Assembly (NCBI GenBank): GCA_900472485.1
Contig: UCII01000024.1
Location: forward strand, 1 to 54,443
Source: Hyphomicrobiales bacterium
GTDB taxonomy: Bacteria > Pseudomonadota > Alphaproteobacteria > Rhizobiales > Rhizobiaceae
Length of the DNA stretch: 54,443 nucleotides
Reading direction: 5' to 3'
The position numbers and the translations under genes are program-made. Positions 7,489-15,361 of the stretch are shown in pieces. Positions within the stretch are counted from its first letter, which is position 1. Every line of letters starts with the position of its first letter. The notes below the pieces were generated by a model. The model was given only the letters and a program-made list of their open reading frames with translations. It did not search any database and was not told the origin of the DNA.

Positions 7489-8706
7489 TCAGGATTGCTC
7501 GCTTTTTCGATGTGCCGCTCCTTCCAGCGGCTCATCTGCCCGCTGCTGCTTCGCGAAGAGCATCGGCATGCAGAGGAGATAGAGCGAGGCGCCAAGTACC
7601 CAGACCAACCCGGGAAAGACATGCCGCGAGGCGAAATAGATCTCGCTGATCGCCAGGGGCGCAACCATGGAGGCGAGGCTCGTCAGGCTGGTTAAAACAC
7701 CCTGCAGACGCCCTTGCTCGTCCGCGCCGACGCGTTGGGTCATCAAGGACAGCAACGCCGGCTGGCCGATCCCACCGAGGCAGAAAAGCGGAAACAGAAA
7801 AAAGACGAAAAAACCCTGCGTGACGAAGGCGATGGCGACATAGGCAGCACCGTCACAGACGATCGCAACCATGAGCGCGCGGCGTTCACCCCAGCGCTCG
7901 CTCACGGGGCCGGCAACGAAAGCCTGCGCCAGCGCATGGAACAGGCCGAAACCTGCAAGCGACAGGCCGACGGTCGCCGTATCCCAGTCGAACTTGTCCT
8001 GACCATAGAGCACCCAGACGGTACCGCCGACCTCGCCGACGATGGCAAGAAGGGCGGACATGAAGAGCAGTGATAGCAGCGCCGGAAAGGCGCCGATCCA
8101 GCGCAGCGGCGCTAGCGGATGAAAGGCCGCGGGATCGATCCGCTTAGGCTTCAGCGTCCGCGTCTCGGGCAGCGCGACAAGCGCAACTATGAAATTCACC
8201 ATCACCAGAAATGCGGCCGCCACGAAAGGCGCGCGTAGCGAGATTGTGCCCAACACCCCTCCGATGACCGGTCCGAGAATGAAGCCGATGCCGAAACAGG
8301 CGCTGAGGAGCCCGAAAGCCCGCGTCCGGCGCTCCTCCGGCGTGATGTCGGCAAGGCACGCACTCGCAACTGCGGCATTGGCGGCCGTCAGACCGGCGAC
8401 GGCGCGGCCGAGGAACAGCCACCAGAAGCCCGGCGCCCATGCCATGAAGGCATAGTCGATCATGCCGCCCGCCAGCGAGGCGAGCAGCACCGGCCGGCGG
8501 CCGTAACGATCGCTCAGCGTTCCGAGAATGGGAGAGGCCAGAAACTGCAGCGCCGCGTAGAGCGACAGGAAGGCGCCATAGCGCCAGCCGAGCTCAGGCG
8601 AATGAGCGACACTGCGCAGAAGTTCCGGCAGAATCGGCATCACAAGGCCGGTACCGGCGGCATCGAGAACGACGACCGCTAAAATGATCATAAGCATCTT
8701 GTTCAT
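7489..8706 (-). CDS. tetA: Tetracycline-type MFS efflux pump (TetA family)
   Basis: A 405-residue major-facilitator drug/proton antiporter with twelve predicted membrane helices. The first helix carries the TetA-like VVLDAAGTGLVMPILPELL. Motif A is present as GTLSDRYGRRPVLL (about residues 62-75), and the antiporter motif C region is GIGFILGPVIGG. Its divergent partner is a TetR-type repressor, and two operator palindromes lie between them, the layout of classical tet determinants. Similar chromosomal pairs are known in Agrobacterium and relatives, where expression may be silent until induced. The start at 8706 sits only about 9 bases from the first operator, so a bound repressor would block it. 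Exact drug range is not visible from sequence. Confidence 0.83.
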   Translation of the reverse strand: MNKMLMIILAVVVLDAAGTGLVMPILPELLRSVAHSPELGWRYGAFLSLYAALQFLASPILGTLSDRYGRRPVLLASLAGGMIDYAFMAWAPGFWWLFLGRAVAGLTAANAAVASACLADITPEERRTRAFGLLSACFGIGFILGPVIGGVLGTISLRAPFVAAAFLVMVNFIVALVALPETRTLKPKRIDPAAFHPLAPLRWIGAFPALLSLLFMSALLAIVGEVGGTVWVLYGQDKFDWDTATVGLSLAGFGLFHALAQAFVAGPVSERWGERRALMVAIVCDGAAYVAIAFVTQGFFVFFLFPLFCLGGIGQPALLSLMTQRVGADEQGRLQGVLTSLTSLASMVAPLAISEIYFASRHVFPGLVWVLGASLYLLCMPMLFAKQQRADEPLEGAAHRKSEQS

Positions 8707-8714
8707 AGCGAAAA

Positions 8715-8748
8715 CTTATCATTGATAAGGAAGTTTATCGCCGATAAA
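8715..8748. promoter_or_regulatory. Twin TetR operators
   Basis: Two perfect 15-bp palindromes lie 19 bp centre to centre: CTTATCATTGATAAG (8715-8729) and TTTATCGCCGATAAA (8734-8748). Both keep the TATC...GATA core of tet operators. They fill the gap between the divergent efflux and repressor genes. Confidence 0.85.
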
Positions 8749-8780
8749 TTATACGCGAGAGACTGTCAATCGGAGAAGCC

Positions 8781-9395
8781 ATGAAAATCGACAGGAGCCA
8801 GATCGTCGATGCAGCGCTGACCATCTTGAACGAAGTCGGCGTCGACGGCCTGTCGACGCGGCTGATCGCCCAGCGCCTCGGCGTGCAACAGCCCGCGCTC
8901 TATTGGCATTTCAAGGGCAAGCAGGCCCTGCTGGCAGCGATGAATGCCGAGATGCTGAAGCGGAACCACACCCGCAACCTACCTTTGTCGGGGGAAACCT
9001 GGCAGGAATTCCTACGCGCCAATGCCCGTAGCTTCCGCGCCGCTCTGCTGGCGTGGCGCGACGGCGCCCGCGTTCATGCGGGAACGGCGGTCGATCCTCC
9101 GCACCTCGACGCGATCGAAGCCCAGCTCGAATGCCTGCTCGCCGCCGGCTTCCATCCGGGAAAGGCGCTGGAGCTGCAGATCGCGATCAGCCGCTATGTG
9201 GTAGGATGCGTGCTGGAGGAGCAGGCCGATATGGCCGGTTCAGAGGATAGGGCGGCGCTTGATGTCGCCGCCGCAAGCCATCCAAACTTGGCCAAAGCCT
9301 TGGCGCTCTACCGCGCCGACGGCCATGATGCACTGTTTGAAGCCGGTCTTGAGCTGCTGATAGGCGGGGCCGAAGCGGGCAAATTAAGCCGGTGA
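8781..9395 (+). CDS. tetR: TetR-family repressor of the efflux pump
   Basis: A 204-residue regulator. The N-terminal helix-turn-helix (residues 9-45, with GVDGLSTRLIAQRLGVQQPA then LYWHFKGKQALL) closely follows that of tetracycline repressors. The C-terminal part (VHAGTAVDPPHLDAIEAQL; ISRYVVGCVLEEQA) matches the TetR_C ligand-binding domain specific to tetracycline repressors and not the general family. A GGAG site lies 8 bases before the ATG. It should bind the two palindromes just upstream and repress both itself and the divergent pump until the ligand arrives. Confidence 0.86.
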   Translation: MKIDRSQIVDAALTILNEVGVDGLSTRLIAQRLGVQQPALYWHFKGKQALLAAMNAEMLKRNHTRNLPLSGETWQEFLRANARSFRAALLAWRDGARVHAGTAVDPPHLDAIEAQLECLLAAGFHPGKALELQIAISRYVVGCVLEEQADMAGSEDRAALDVAAASHPNLAKALALYRADGHDALFEAGLELLIGGAEAGKLSR

Positions 9396-9423
9396 TCGCA
9401 TAGGCACCCCCGCAGAGAATCCA

Positions 9424-10086
9424 TCATCTCTCCGCCTTGAAGGTGCGGCCGAGATCCGGCCCGGTGCCGAAATAATGTCGAAACACATAAAGCAGCGGGC
9501 TCCATCTGCTGGTATCGATATGATGGGTGCCGGCGATGACAATATCCCTGTGTGCGTGGACGCGAAGGACCTTCGCTTCGACGATGAAGAAGGCTTCGGC
9601 ACGCTCCGGGGGCCATTCACCGCCGGGAGGATGCGCCGCCACCACCTCCGCCTCGAACTGGATCGGACATTCGGCGATGCGGAGAGGCCTCACCAGATCG
9701 GCCGCCTGCGGCGTGAAGCCGGCCACATCGAATTTATCGGCCTCGAAACGATAGCCGATCTTCTCCTTGTGCGGGGGAACGGGATCGCGTCCAGTTGTCG
9801 GGGCGATCGCCTCGACCTTTGGCCACAGCTCCGGCGAGGGAAAATTCAGCACCAGCTGACGCTCGCGCAGGAGATTTTCTCGACCCTTGCTGGTGGATGT
9901 CAGGCCCAGAACAACACGATCGTATAAGGCCCAAACCGAGGATATCGGCGAGATATTCGTCGTGCCGTCGGGGTTGAGGCTCGTAATCAGCACGACGGGA
10001 GTGCCGATATAAAGCACGCTGGGCTTGATTTCGATATGCTCGCGATCGCTCTCGGCGGCATTGAATTTGGCTGTGTTCGTCAACAT
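9424..10086 (-). CDS. Flavin reductase-like protein
   Basis: A 220-residue protein of the flavin reductase/DIM6-NTAB family, FMN-binding split-barrel fold. The motif IGTPVVLITSLNPDGTTNISPISSVWAL is the usual flavin-binding N-terminal region, and the later block HIDTSRWSPLLYVFRHYFG is typical of the larger variant of this family. It could reduce flavin for a partner oxygenase or act directly on a small molecule; the substrate is unknown. It lies downstream of the HxlR-type regulator on the same strand, 95 bases away. A perfect 9-bp dyad holding its ribosome site lies right in front of its ATG. Confidence 0.8.
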   Translation of the reverse strand: MLTNTAKFNAAESDREHIEIKPSVLYIGTPVVLITSLNPDGTTNISPISSVWALYDRVVLGLTSTSKGRENLLRERQLVLNFPSPELWPKVEAIAPTTGRDPVPPHKEKIGYRFEADKFDVAGFTPQAADLVRPLRIAECPIQFEAEVVAAHPPGGEWPPERAEAFFIVEAKVLRVHAHRDIVIAGTHHIDTSRWSPLLYVFRHYFGTGPDLGRTFKAER

Positions 10087-10087
10087 A

Positions 10088-10109
10088 GAAACTCTCCTTT
10101 GAGAGTTTC
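10088..10109 (-). promoter_or_regulatory. Perfect dyad over the flavin-reductase ribosome site
   Basis: GAAACTCTC and GAGAGTTTC form a perfect inverted repeat around a 4-base centre, ending one base before the start codon at 10086. The Shine-Dalgarno AAAGGAG spans centre and arm. It can be an operator for the neighbouring HxlR-type regulator, or an RNA hairpin that hides the ribosome site. Confidence 0.5.
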
Positions 10110-10181
10110 AGTGTAGCCGACATGCCGCCTGAAATAGTTCGGTCGCGGCCGAACTGTCGCTCGACGATGGGCGCGCCTGCC

Positions 10182-10637
10182 TCATTCCTCAGGCGGCGGC
10201 ACTACGATCACCGTATCCTCCGCCATAAGCATCCGCCCATCCTGCGCCCGCAGTTCCAGCCGCCGCACCGGCAGCTTTGTCGCTCTGTCGACCAGTGTCA
10301 CATGCGGCTCATTGGGCTCGAAAAAGAAATCTTCGCCCCATTGGCGAAGCGCGACCAGCAGCGGAAACAAGCCCTGCCCTTTTTGCGTGAGCACATATTC
10401 CTGATAGGGGCTGCCATCGGAGGCCGGCACGGTATCCATGATGCCGTGAGCGACGAGATTGCGCAGCCGGGCCGAGAGAATGTTCTTGGCAAGCCCGAGG
10501 CTCTTTTGAAATTCGCCGAACCGGCGCAGCCCATCGAAGGCATCCCGGATAATCAACAGCGACCACCAGTCGCCGATTGCATCCAGCGGCCGCGCCACGC
10601 CACACATCGAATCCTTGTGGCTCACTCTCTTTGCCAT
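10182..10637 (-). CDS. HxlR-family transcriptional regulator
   Basis: A 151-residue winged-helix regulator. The HxlR pattern is clear: an N-terminal cysteine (DSMCGVARPLDAIGDWW), then LLIIRDAFDGLRRFGEFQKS, the recognition helix region NILSARLRNLVAHGIM, and the wing YVLTQKGQGLFPLLVALRQWGED. The lone early cysteine is the redox or electrophile sensor in several HxlR/YodB proteins. I chose the ATG at 10637 because the domain begins at once after it; an in-frame upstream start adds a basic tail. It is divergent from the hydrolase gene and upstream of the flavin reductase, so it probably controls both. Confidence 0.83.
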   Translation of the reverse strand: MAKRVSHKDSMCGVARPLDAIGDWWSLLIIRDAFDGLRRFGEFQKSLGLAKNILSARLRNLVAHGIMDTVPASDGSPYQEYVLTQKGQGLFPLLVALRQWGEDFFFEPNEPHVTLVDRATKLPVRRLELRAQDGRMLMAEDTVIVVPPPEE

Positions 10638-10784
10638 GCCCCGCTGCCCTCGCCTGTTTTCATGTCTGCCGTCAGGACCGCGATCAAGCGCCTGTATCAC
10701 CAGCTCAATGTATCGGTTGCAAACTAAAACTACAAGAGATATTGAATCATGGTTTCAAATAAAAACCACATTAGGAGAACAACT

Positions 10785-11705
10785 GTGATTCCTGCCAATG
10801 AAGCATTCGCCGGCACATTCCCCTTCGCACCGCATTTCACCGAGGCACCTGGCTTCCGGATGCATTATGTCGACGAAGGGCCTCGCGATGGCGAGATCAT
10901 CCTCTGCCTGCATGGCGAGCCGACCTGGGGCTATCTGTTTCGCCACCTCATCTCGACGTTGAGCCGCACGCACCGCGTCGTCGTTCCCGACCATATGGGC
11001 TTCGGCAAGAGCGAAACACCCAGTGGCCGCAGCTATTGGCTGCAGGATCACATCGCCAACCTGGAGGCCTTCGTGCTCGCGCTCGGCCTCACGGATATTA
11101 CGCTCGTGATGCATGATTTCGGCGGCCCCGTAGGAATGGCCCTTGCCGCCCGCCATCCCCACCGTATCCGCCGCATCATCTCGGCAAACGGCCCGACACC
11201 TTTCGGCCAGCCGGATAGCATGGAGCGAGGCGTGGCAAATGCTGCCGTATCCCCATGGTTTCAATGGATCCTCAAGGCTGAGGCCGACGGCACGCTGGAG
11301 CCGGTGCTTAACAATCTCGGCTACAACATTCTCAGCACGCTCAAGCTCAACGGCTTCGAAAACAACGCCATCATCGACGACACATGGCTCGAAGCCTATG
11401 GCGCTCCTTTTGCCACCGCGGCTGAGTGTCTCGGTGCGCTTGGCTGGGCCAAGAGCTTTGCGACCGGCGCCCATCAATTCGAGATACCCGATCCGGCCGC
11501 CGAGCGCATTATCCGTGGCAAACCGGCGCTTGCCATATGGGGCGAGGCGGATAGGACGCTACGTGCGGAGCATTTCCTGCCGCTCTTTTCCGCCCTCTTC
11601 CCGTCAGCACCCATCGAGCGCCTCCCCGGCGCCGGCCACTATTGCTTCGAAGATGCGCCGGAGACGATCTCGGGGTTGATCGCGGACTTCCTGCGGCGGA
11701 CATGA
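10785..11705 (+). CDS. Haloalkane dehalogenase-like alpha/beta hydrolase
   Basis: A 306-residue alpha/beta-hydrolase. The oxyanion motif HGEPTWGYLFRHL and the nucleophile elbow VMHDFGGPVGMA (aspartate in place of the usual serine) are those of haloalkane dehalogenases. The catalytic histidine is in GAGHYCFEDAPE, and an acid is likely in WGEADRTL. In the dehalogenase subfamily I expect a tryptophan directly after the nucleophile for halide binding; here it is phenylalanine, so true dehalogenase activity is uncertain. I prefer the GTG start at 10785 because AGGAG lies 7 bases before it; the ATG at 10749 has no ribosome site. It is divergent from the HxlR regulator. Confidence 0.72.
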   Translation: MIPANEAFAGTFPFAPHFTEAPGFRMHYVDEGPRDGEIILCLHGEPTWGYLFRHLISTLSRTHRVVVPDHMGFGKSETPSGRSYWLQDHIANLEAFVLALGLTDITLVMHDFGGPVGMALAARHPHRIRRIISANGPTPFGQPDSMERGVANAAVSPWFQWILKAEADGTLEPVLNNLGYNILSTLKLNGFENNAIIDDTWLEAYGAPFATAAECLGALGWAKSFATGAHQFEIPDPAAERIIRGKPALAIWGEADRTLRAEHFLPLFSALFPSAPIERLPGAGHYCFEDAPETISGLIADFLRRT

Positions 11706-11922
11706 GGCCATCAGGTCAAGGCAATCGCGACCCAAAGGAAGAGAGCGGGGAAACCTTCCCGCTTCCATCACGTCCAATGTTGCCTCTTCCTTAGCTGTTG
11801 CGCGCTCAGACAGGACGCAAAGGGCAACAATCGACAGACGTCAATCGATACCCATCCAATTGACATTCTCAGCGCTTGTGACACCGTTCCACGTGGTTGC
11901 TGACCCACCGTCCTGAGGCAAA

Positions 11923-12318
11923 ATGACAAAGCGATCGCAAGCCGTTATCACCACAGCCGACGAGCGCCCGCGCGACGGATGGAACGACCCCGTCCACGGC
12001 TCCATCTCCTGGCATACGCTGCTCAGCAGCGATATCACTCCCACCGACAGCATGAGCGCCGGCATCGCCGAACTGGCACCCGGCGGCGAGCTGAAACCGC
12101 ATCGCCACGACCCCTCGGAAATCTACTTCATCTTCGAAGGAACCGGCATCGTCCGGATCGACGGCCAGGAAACGACGGTGAAATCAGGCACAACCGTCTT
12201 CATCCCCGGCAACGCCGAACATGGCATCCGCAACGAATCGTCAGCCGATTTGAAATTTTTCTATGTGTTTCCGACGGGATCGTTTGCGGAGGTAGTCTAT
12301 CGGTTTCCGGGGAGTTGA
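11923..12318 (+). CDS. Small cupin protein
   Basis: A 131-residue single-domain cupin. Motif 1 is G-x5-HRHDPSEIYFIFEGTG (two histidines and a glutamate as metal ligands) and motif 2 is FIPGNAEHGIRN with the third histidine. Cupins of this size bind a metal and may act as dioxygenases, isomerases or sugar-binding sensors; nothing here picks one. A TGAGG site precedes the ATG. It is the last host gene before the island inserted at tRNA-Ser. Confidence 0.75.
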   Translation: MTKRSQAVITTADERPRDGWNDPVHGSISWHTLLSSDITPTDSMSAGIAELAPGGELKPHRHDPSEIYFIFEGTGIVRIDGQETTVKSGTTVFIPGNAEHGIRNESSADLKFFYVFPTGSFAEVVYRFPGS

Positions 12319-12384
12319 GGCGTTTTAGGCTATTGTGGCTGCTTGTTCAGTTCGCTTGAAGGTGACCGATAGCGAAAGCCAAAC

Positions 12385-12474
12385 TGGCGGAGAGGGTGGG
12401 ATTTGAACCCACGATACCCTTGCAGGTATGCCGCATTTCGAGTGCGGTGCATTCGACCACTCTGCCACCTCTCC
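12385..12474 (-). tRNA. tRNA-Ser (anticodon CGA), left copy
   Basis: A 90-nt class II tRNA on the minus strand. The acceptor stem GGAGAGG pairs with CCTCTCC, the discriminator is G and the CCA end is encoded. The anticodon stem CCGCA/TGCGG closes loop CTCGAAA, giving CGA. It has the long variable arm typical of serine tRNA. An identical copy lies at 28160-28249. Its upstream sequence, inside the island, is similar to but not the same as that of the right copy. Confidence 0.95.
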
Positions 12475-12493
12475 GGTTATGCTGGTCGGCGCT
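12385..12493. repeat. Left 109-bp direct repeat of the island
   Basis: These 109 bases are identical, base for base, to 28160-28268. They cover the whole tRNA-Ser gene and 19 bases of its upstream side. Beyond the repeat similarity continues imperfectly for about 45 more bases. I read it as the left attachment end of the integrated element. Confidence 0.9.
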
Positions 12494-12704
12494 TGTTTGG
12501 CGCGGGCTGTCTCATAGCGACAGACGAGGGGGATGCATCCGCAATCAGGCTGTGGCGAAGTAGTGCCTGATCCTCGTCTTCCCCAAGATATGTGCTATTA
12601 GATGGCGACATTTTGAGGCGGCGCCATTAGAATCTCGAAGCACCTGAACAAAGTGACCCGGACCTCTTCGCCCTAGCTTAGGCACCCCTCAACCTGGAGA
12701 TAAA

Positions 12705-13880
12705 ATGTCAGAAGCTTCTCGTGAGAGCTTGAGTCGAATCGATGAAGAGTTCAGCACGCAAAACTCGGAAGCAGCTCTTCGCCTGTCTAAGATTGATTGG
12801 GATTTCAAAGTTCGTATCGTTACAAACGAAATCGAGAATGTTCATCCGTATCCAGCAAAGTTTATCTCAGACCTACCGGCGGCATTTCTAGATTCTCTGC
12901 CGTTAAAGCGAGATAGCATTATCTTGGATCCGTTCTGCGGCAGCGGAACGACAGTAGCTGAGGCACAGCGACGTGGGTATAGTAGCCTTGGCGTCGATCT
13001 CAACCCTATCGCTTGCTTAATGGCGCGAGTGAAAACCTCCGCGGTCCCAGAGAATATCAGCGATTCAATATCAAATGTCTGCAAAATGATGGACAAGACA
13101 GCAGATATTGCAATTCCGCCCATTCCGAACCTTGGCCACTGGTTCAAGCGGCCCATCCAAGTGGCTCTTGCGCGTCTTACCGCAGCAGTTGATGCCATGC
13201 CAGAAGGGCACCAGGACTTCCTTCGGCTCGCGGCTTCAAGCATCATAGTTCGTGTTTCCAACCAAGAAAGTGATACGCGTTACGCGGCTATTGAGAAGCC
13301 GGTTAACGCTTCCGATGTTCAGTCCCATTTCCGTAGATCTTGCGAACGTCTCGCAAGCGCACTTGCGGTCCGAACCTACGAGTTGCTTCCTGCGACCATC
13401 ATCCAGAGTGACCTATTGGAGGTCGACCTCGATGCATTCTCAGGAAGAATCGGCGCAATTATAACATCACCACCGTATCCCAACGCGTATGAATATTGGC
13501 TCTACCACAAATATAGGATGTGGTGGCTTGGACACGATCCGATTGCTGTAAAGGAAAAAGAAATTGGTGCCCGTGCCCATTTCTTTAAGAAAAACAGGCA
13601 TACATCCCAAACATTCGTTGATCAAATGAGCAGGGCGTTTGAAAAATTTCAATCCTTACTCATGCCCGGCGGATGGGTCTGCTTCGTAGTTGGAAGATCA
13701 ATTATCCACGGCGAAACAATTGATAACGGCGCAATCGTTCAGGAGGCCGGTGAACGAACCGGCCTGAAGCTGGTTTATCGCGGCGAACGCAACGTTCTCA
13801 GCTCTCGTAAATCATTTAATCTGTCGCATGCCAACATTAAAAAAGAAAAGGTCATCGTGATGCGTAAGGTGTCGTCATGA
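12705..13880 (+). CDS. DNA methyltransferase (N4-C or N6-A), first of pair
   Basis: A 391-residue S-adenosylmethionine-dependent DNA methyltransferase. Motif X-like VHPYPAKF (46-53) comes first, then the cofactor motif DPFCGSGTT (75-83) with GVDLNP following, and the catalytic motif TSPPY at 254-258. The order cofactor before catalysis fits the alpha or gamma class. SPPY is used by both N4-cytosine and N6-adenine enzymes, so the base is not settled. The stop overlaps the next methyltransferase start by 4 bases (ATGA). With that gene and the convergent PLD nuclease it looks like a restriction-modification set. Confidence 0.82.
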   Translation: MSEASRESLSRIDEEFSTQNSEAALRLSKIDWDFKVRIVTNEIENVHPYPAKFISDLPAAFLDSLPLKRDSIILDPFCGSGTTVAEAQRRGYSSLGVDLNPIACLMARVKTSAVPENISDSISNVCKMMDKTADIAIPPIPNLGHWFKRPIQVALARLTAAVDAMPEGHQDFLRLAASSIIVRVSNQESDTRYAAIEKPVNASDVQSHFRRSCERLASALAVRTYELLPATIIQSDLLEVDLDAFSGRIGAIITSPPYPNAYEYWLYHKYRMWWLGHDPIAVKEKEIGARAHFFKKNRHTSQTFVDQMSRAFEKFQSLLMPGGWVCFVVGRSIIHGETIDNGAIVQEAGERTGLKLVYRGERNVLSSRKSFNLSHANIKKEKVIVMRKVSS

Positions 13881-15361
13881 AGCTAGAGTGGGGCGCCTAC
13901 AAACACTTTCCTTATGAAAAAGAACTCGCCCTGCGCGAGATCAGTGCTCTCATAGGGAAAAATATTCATTTCGGTGATGACGGACACGTATTCGCGGACG
14001 CTAAGGACGTTCAGAACGCGCAGTTACTTACCTACTTCGCTTCAGTATCAATAGAAGGACAGAGTCACGAAACTCTTCAGCAGAAGCTTGAGCGCTCGGC
14101 GTCGGGCGGCAGCCGCAGACAATCTACCCGATACTCCGTTCACGGCCTGCATGAATATCGTGGCAAATTCAATCCTCAGGTCTGTCGCGCCCTGATGAAC
14201 ATCTTGGGCGTTCCAGAAAACGGCCTCCTTTTGGACCCGTTCTGCGGCAGTGGCACGACGCTAGTTGAGGCAGCGCACCGCGGAATAAGAAGTGTCGGCA
14301 CCGATCTCAATCCGCTCGCCGTATTCATTGCAAACGCGAAACTAAATGCAATGCGGACGCCGGCGGAGCACCTTATTGATGCACTCCAGAGGATTGTTGA
14401 TCGCGAAAACGCAGTAGGCGTGCCAAGCGAAGACAACGCGCGACATCACTATTTGTGCTCTTGGTTTGAGCCCGATATTCTGGCTCAGATAGAAAGGCTA
14501 CGGGTCGCTATCGGGTTCGAAGGCGAACACATAGCCTCTTTTTTTCTCGTAGTGGCAAGCAATCTACTTCGCGAATTCTCTCTTCAAGACCCAGCAGATT
14601 TGCGTATCCGAAGAAGGCCAACGGCGAATGCCAAAGTAGTGTTCTCATCCTCTTTTGAAGCGGCTAGCGTCGAGGCCATACGAAGGCTCCGGGCTGCTCA
14701 AGACGTTCTAAAACCTAGCCGTGCACTCGGTCGAGCATATCTGAAGGACAATCGAGAGCTCAGTGGGTTAGAACTTCCGGAACTCGCTGATGCCGCGATA
14801 ACGAGCCCACCGTATGCGACCGCGTTGCCATATATCGATACTCAACGGCTATCTCTGGTATGGCTCAGCTTGTTGCATCCGAAGGAAATCAGCCAGGTTG
14901 AAGCCGACCTTACCGGAAGCCGCGAGATTAGCCCCCAAGCCAAACGTGAAGCATTGGAGGCTCTGGAAAATAACGCTGCCGGTTTGCCCAATGAGGAGTG
15001 GGAGCTTTGTGTCGGCTTGCAAAGCGCGCTTACCGACAGCGACGGATTCCGTCGCAAGGCCGTTCCCACTCTTCTGTATAGGTATTTTAAGCAAATGCGC
15101 CAAACTTTTCGCGCCGTTTCTTCTTTCGTGAAGCCCGACGCGCCTTTTGCGCTTATTGTTGGTCATAACCATACTGTGTTGGGCGGAACGCGGTTCGATA
15201 TCGACACTCCTCGACATCTAGTTTCGCTCGCCCATAGTGTCGGATGGGGCACCGAAGAGGTTACTCCTCTACAAGCATATCAGCGTTTCGGCCTACACTC
15301 CTCGAATGCCGTGCAGGCCGAGACCCTTATTGTTCTTAGGAACCGGTTACCACTCAGGTGA
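13877..15361 (+). CDS. DNA methyltransferase (N4-C or N6-A), second of pair
   Basis: A 494-residue methyltransferase related in plan to the preceding one but with about 85 extra N-terminal residues. HGLHEYRGKFNP (89-100) is the motif X-like element. DPFCGSGTT is at 120-128, followed by GTDLNPLA, and the catalytic TSPPY is at 309-313. It starts inside the stop of its partner (ATGA overlap), so the two are made together. Two methyltransferases are what an enzyme with an asymmetric target needs, one for each strand. Its end overlaps the end of the convergent nuclease gene by 15 bases. Confidence 0.82.
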   Translation: MKLEWGAYKHFPYEKELALREISALIGKNIHFGDDGHVFADAKDVQNAQLLTYFASVSIEGQSHETLQQKLERSASGGSRRQSTRYSVHGLHEYRGKFNPQVCRALMNILGVPENGLLLDPFCGSGTTLVEAAHRGIRSVGTDLNPLAVFIANAKLNAMRTPAEHLIDALQRIVDRENAVGVPSEDNARHHYLCSWFEPDILAQIERLRVAIGFEGEHIASFFLVVASNLLREFSLQDPADLRIRRRPTANAKVVFSSSFEAASVEAIRRLRAAQDVLKPSRALGRAYLKDNRELSGLELPELADAAITSPPYATALPYIDTQRLSLVWLSLLHPKEISQVEADLTGSREISPQAKREALEALENNAAGLPNEEWELCVGLQSALTDSDGFRRKAVPTLLYRYFKQMRQTFRAVSSFVKPDAPFALIVGHNHTVLGGTRFDIDTPRHLVSLAHSVGWGTEEVTPLQAYQRFGLHSSNAVQAETLIVLRNRLPLR

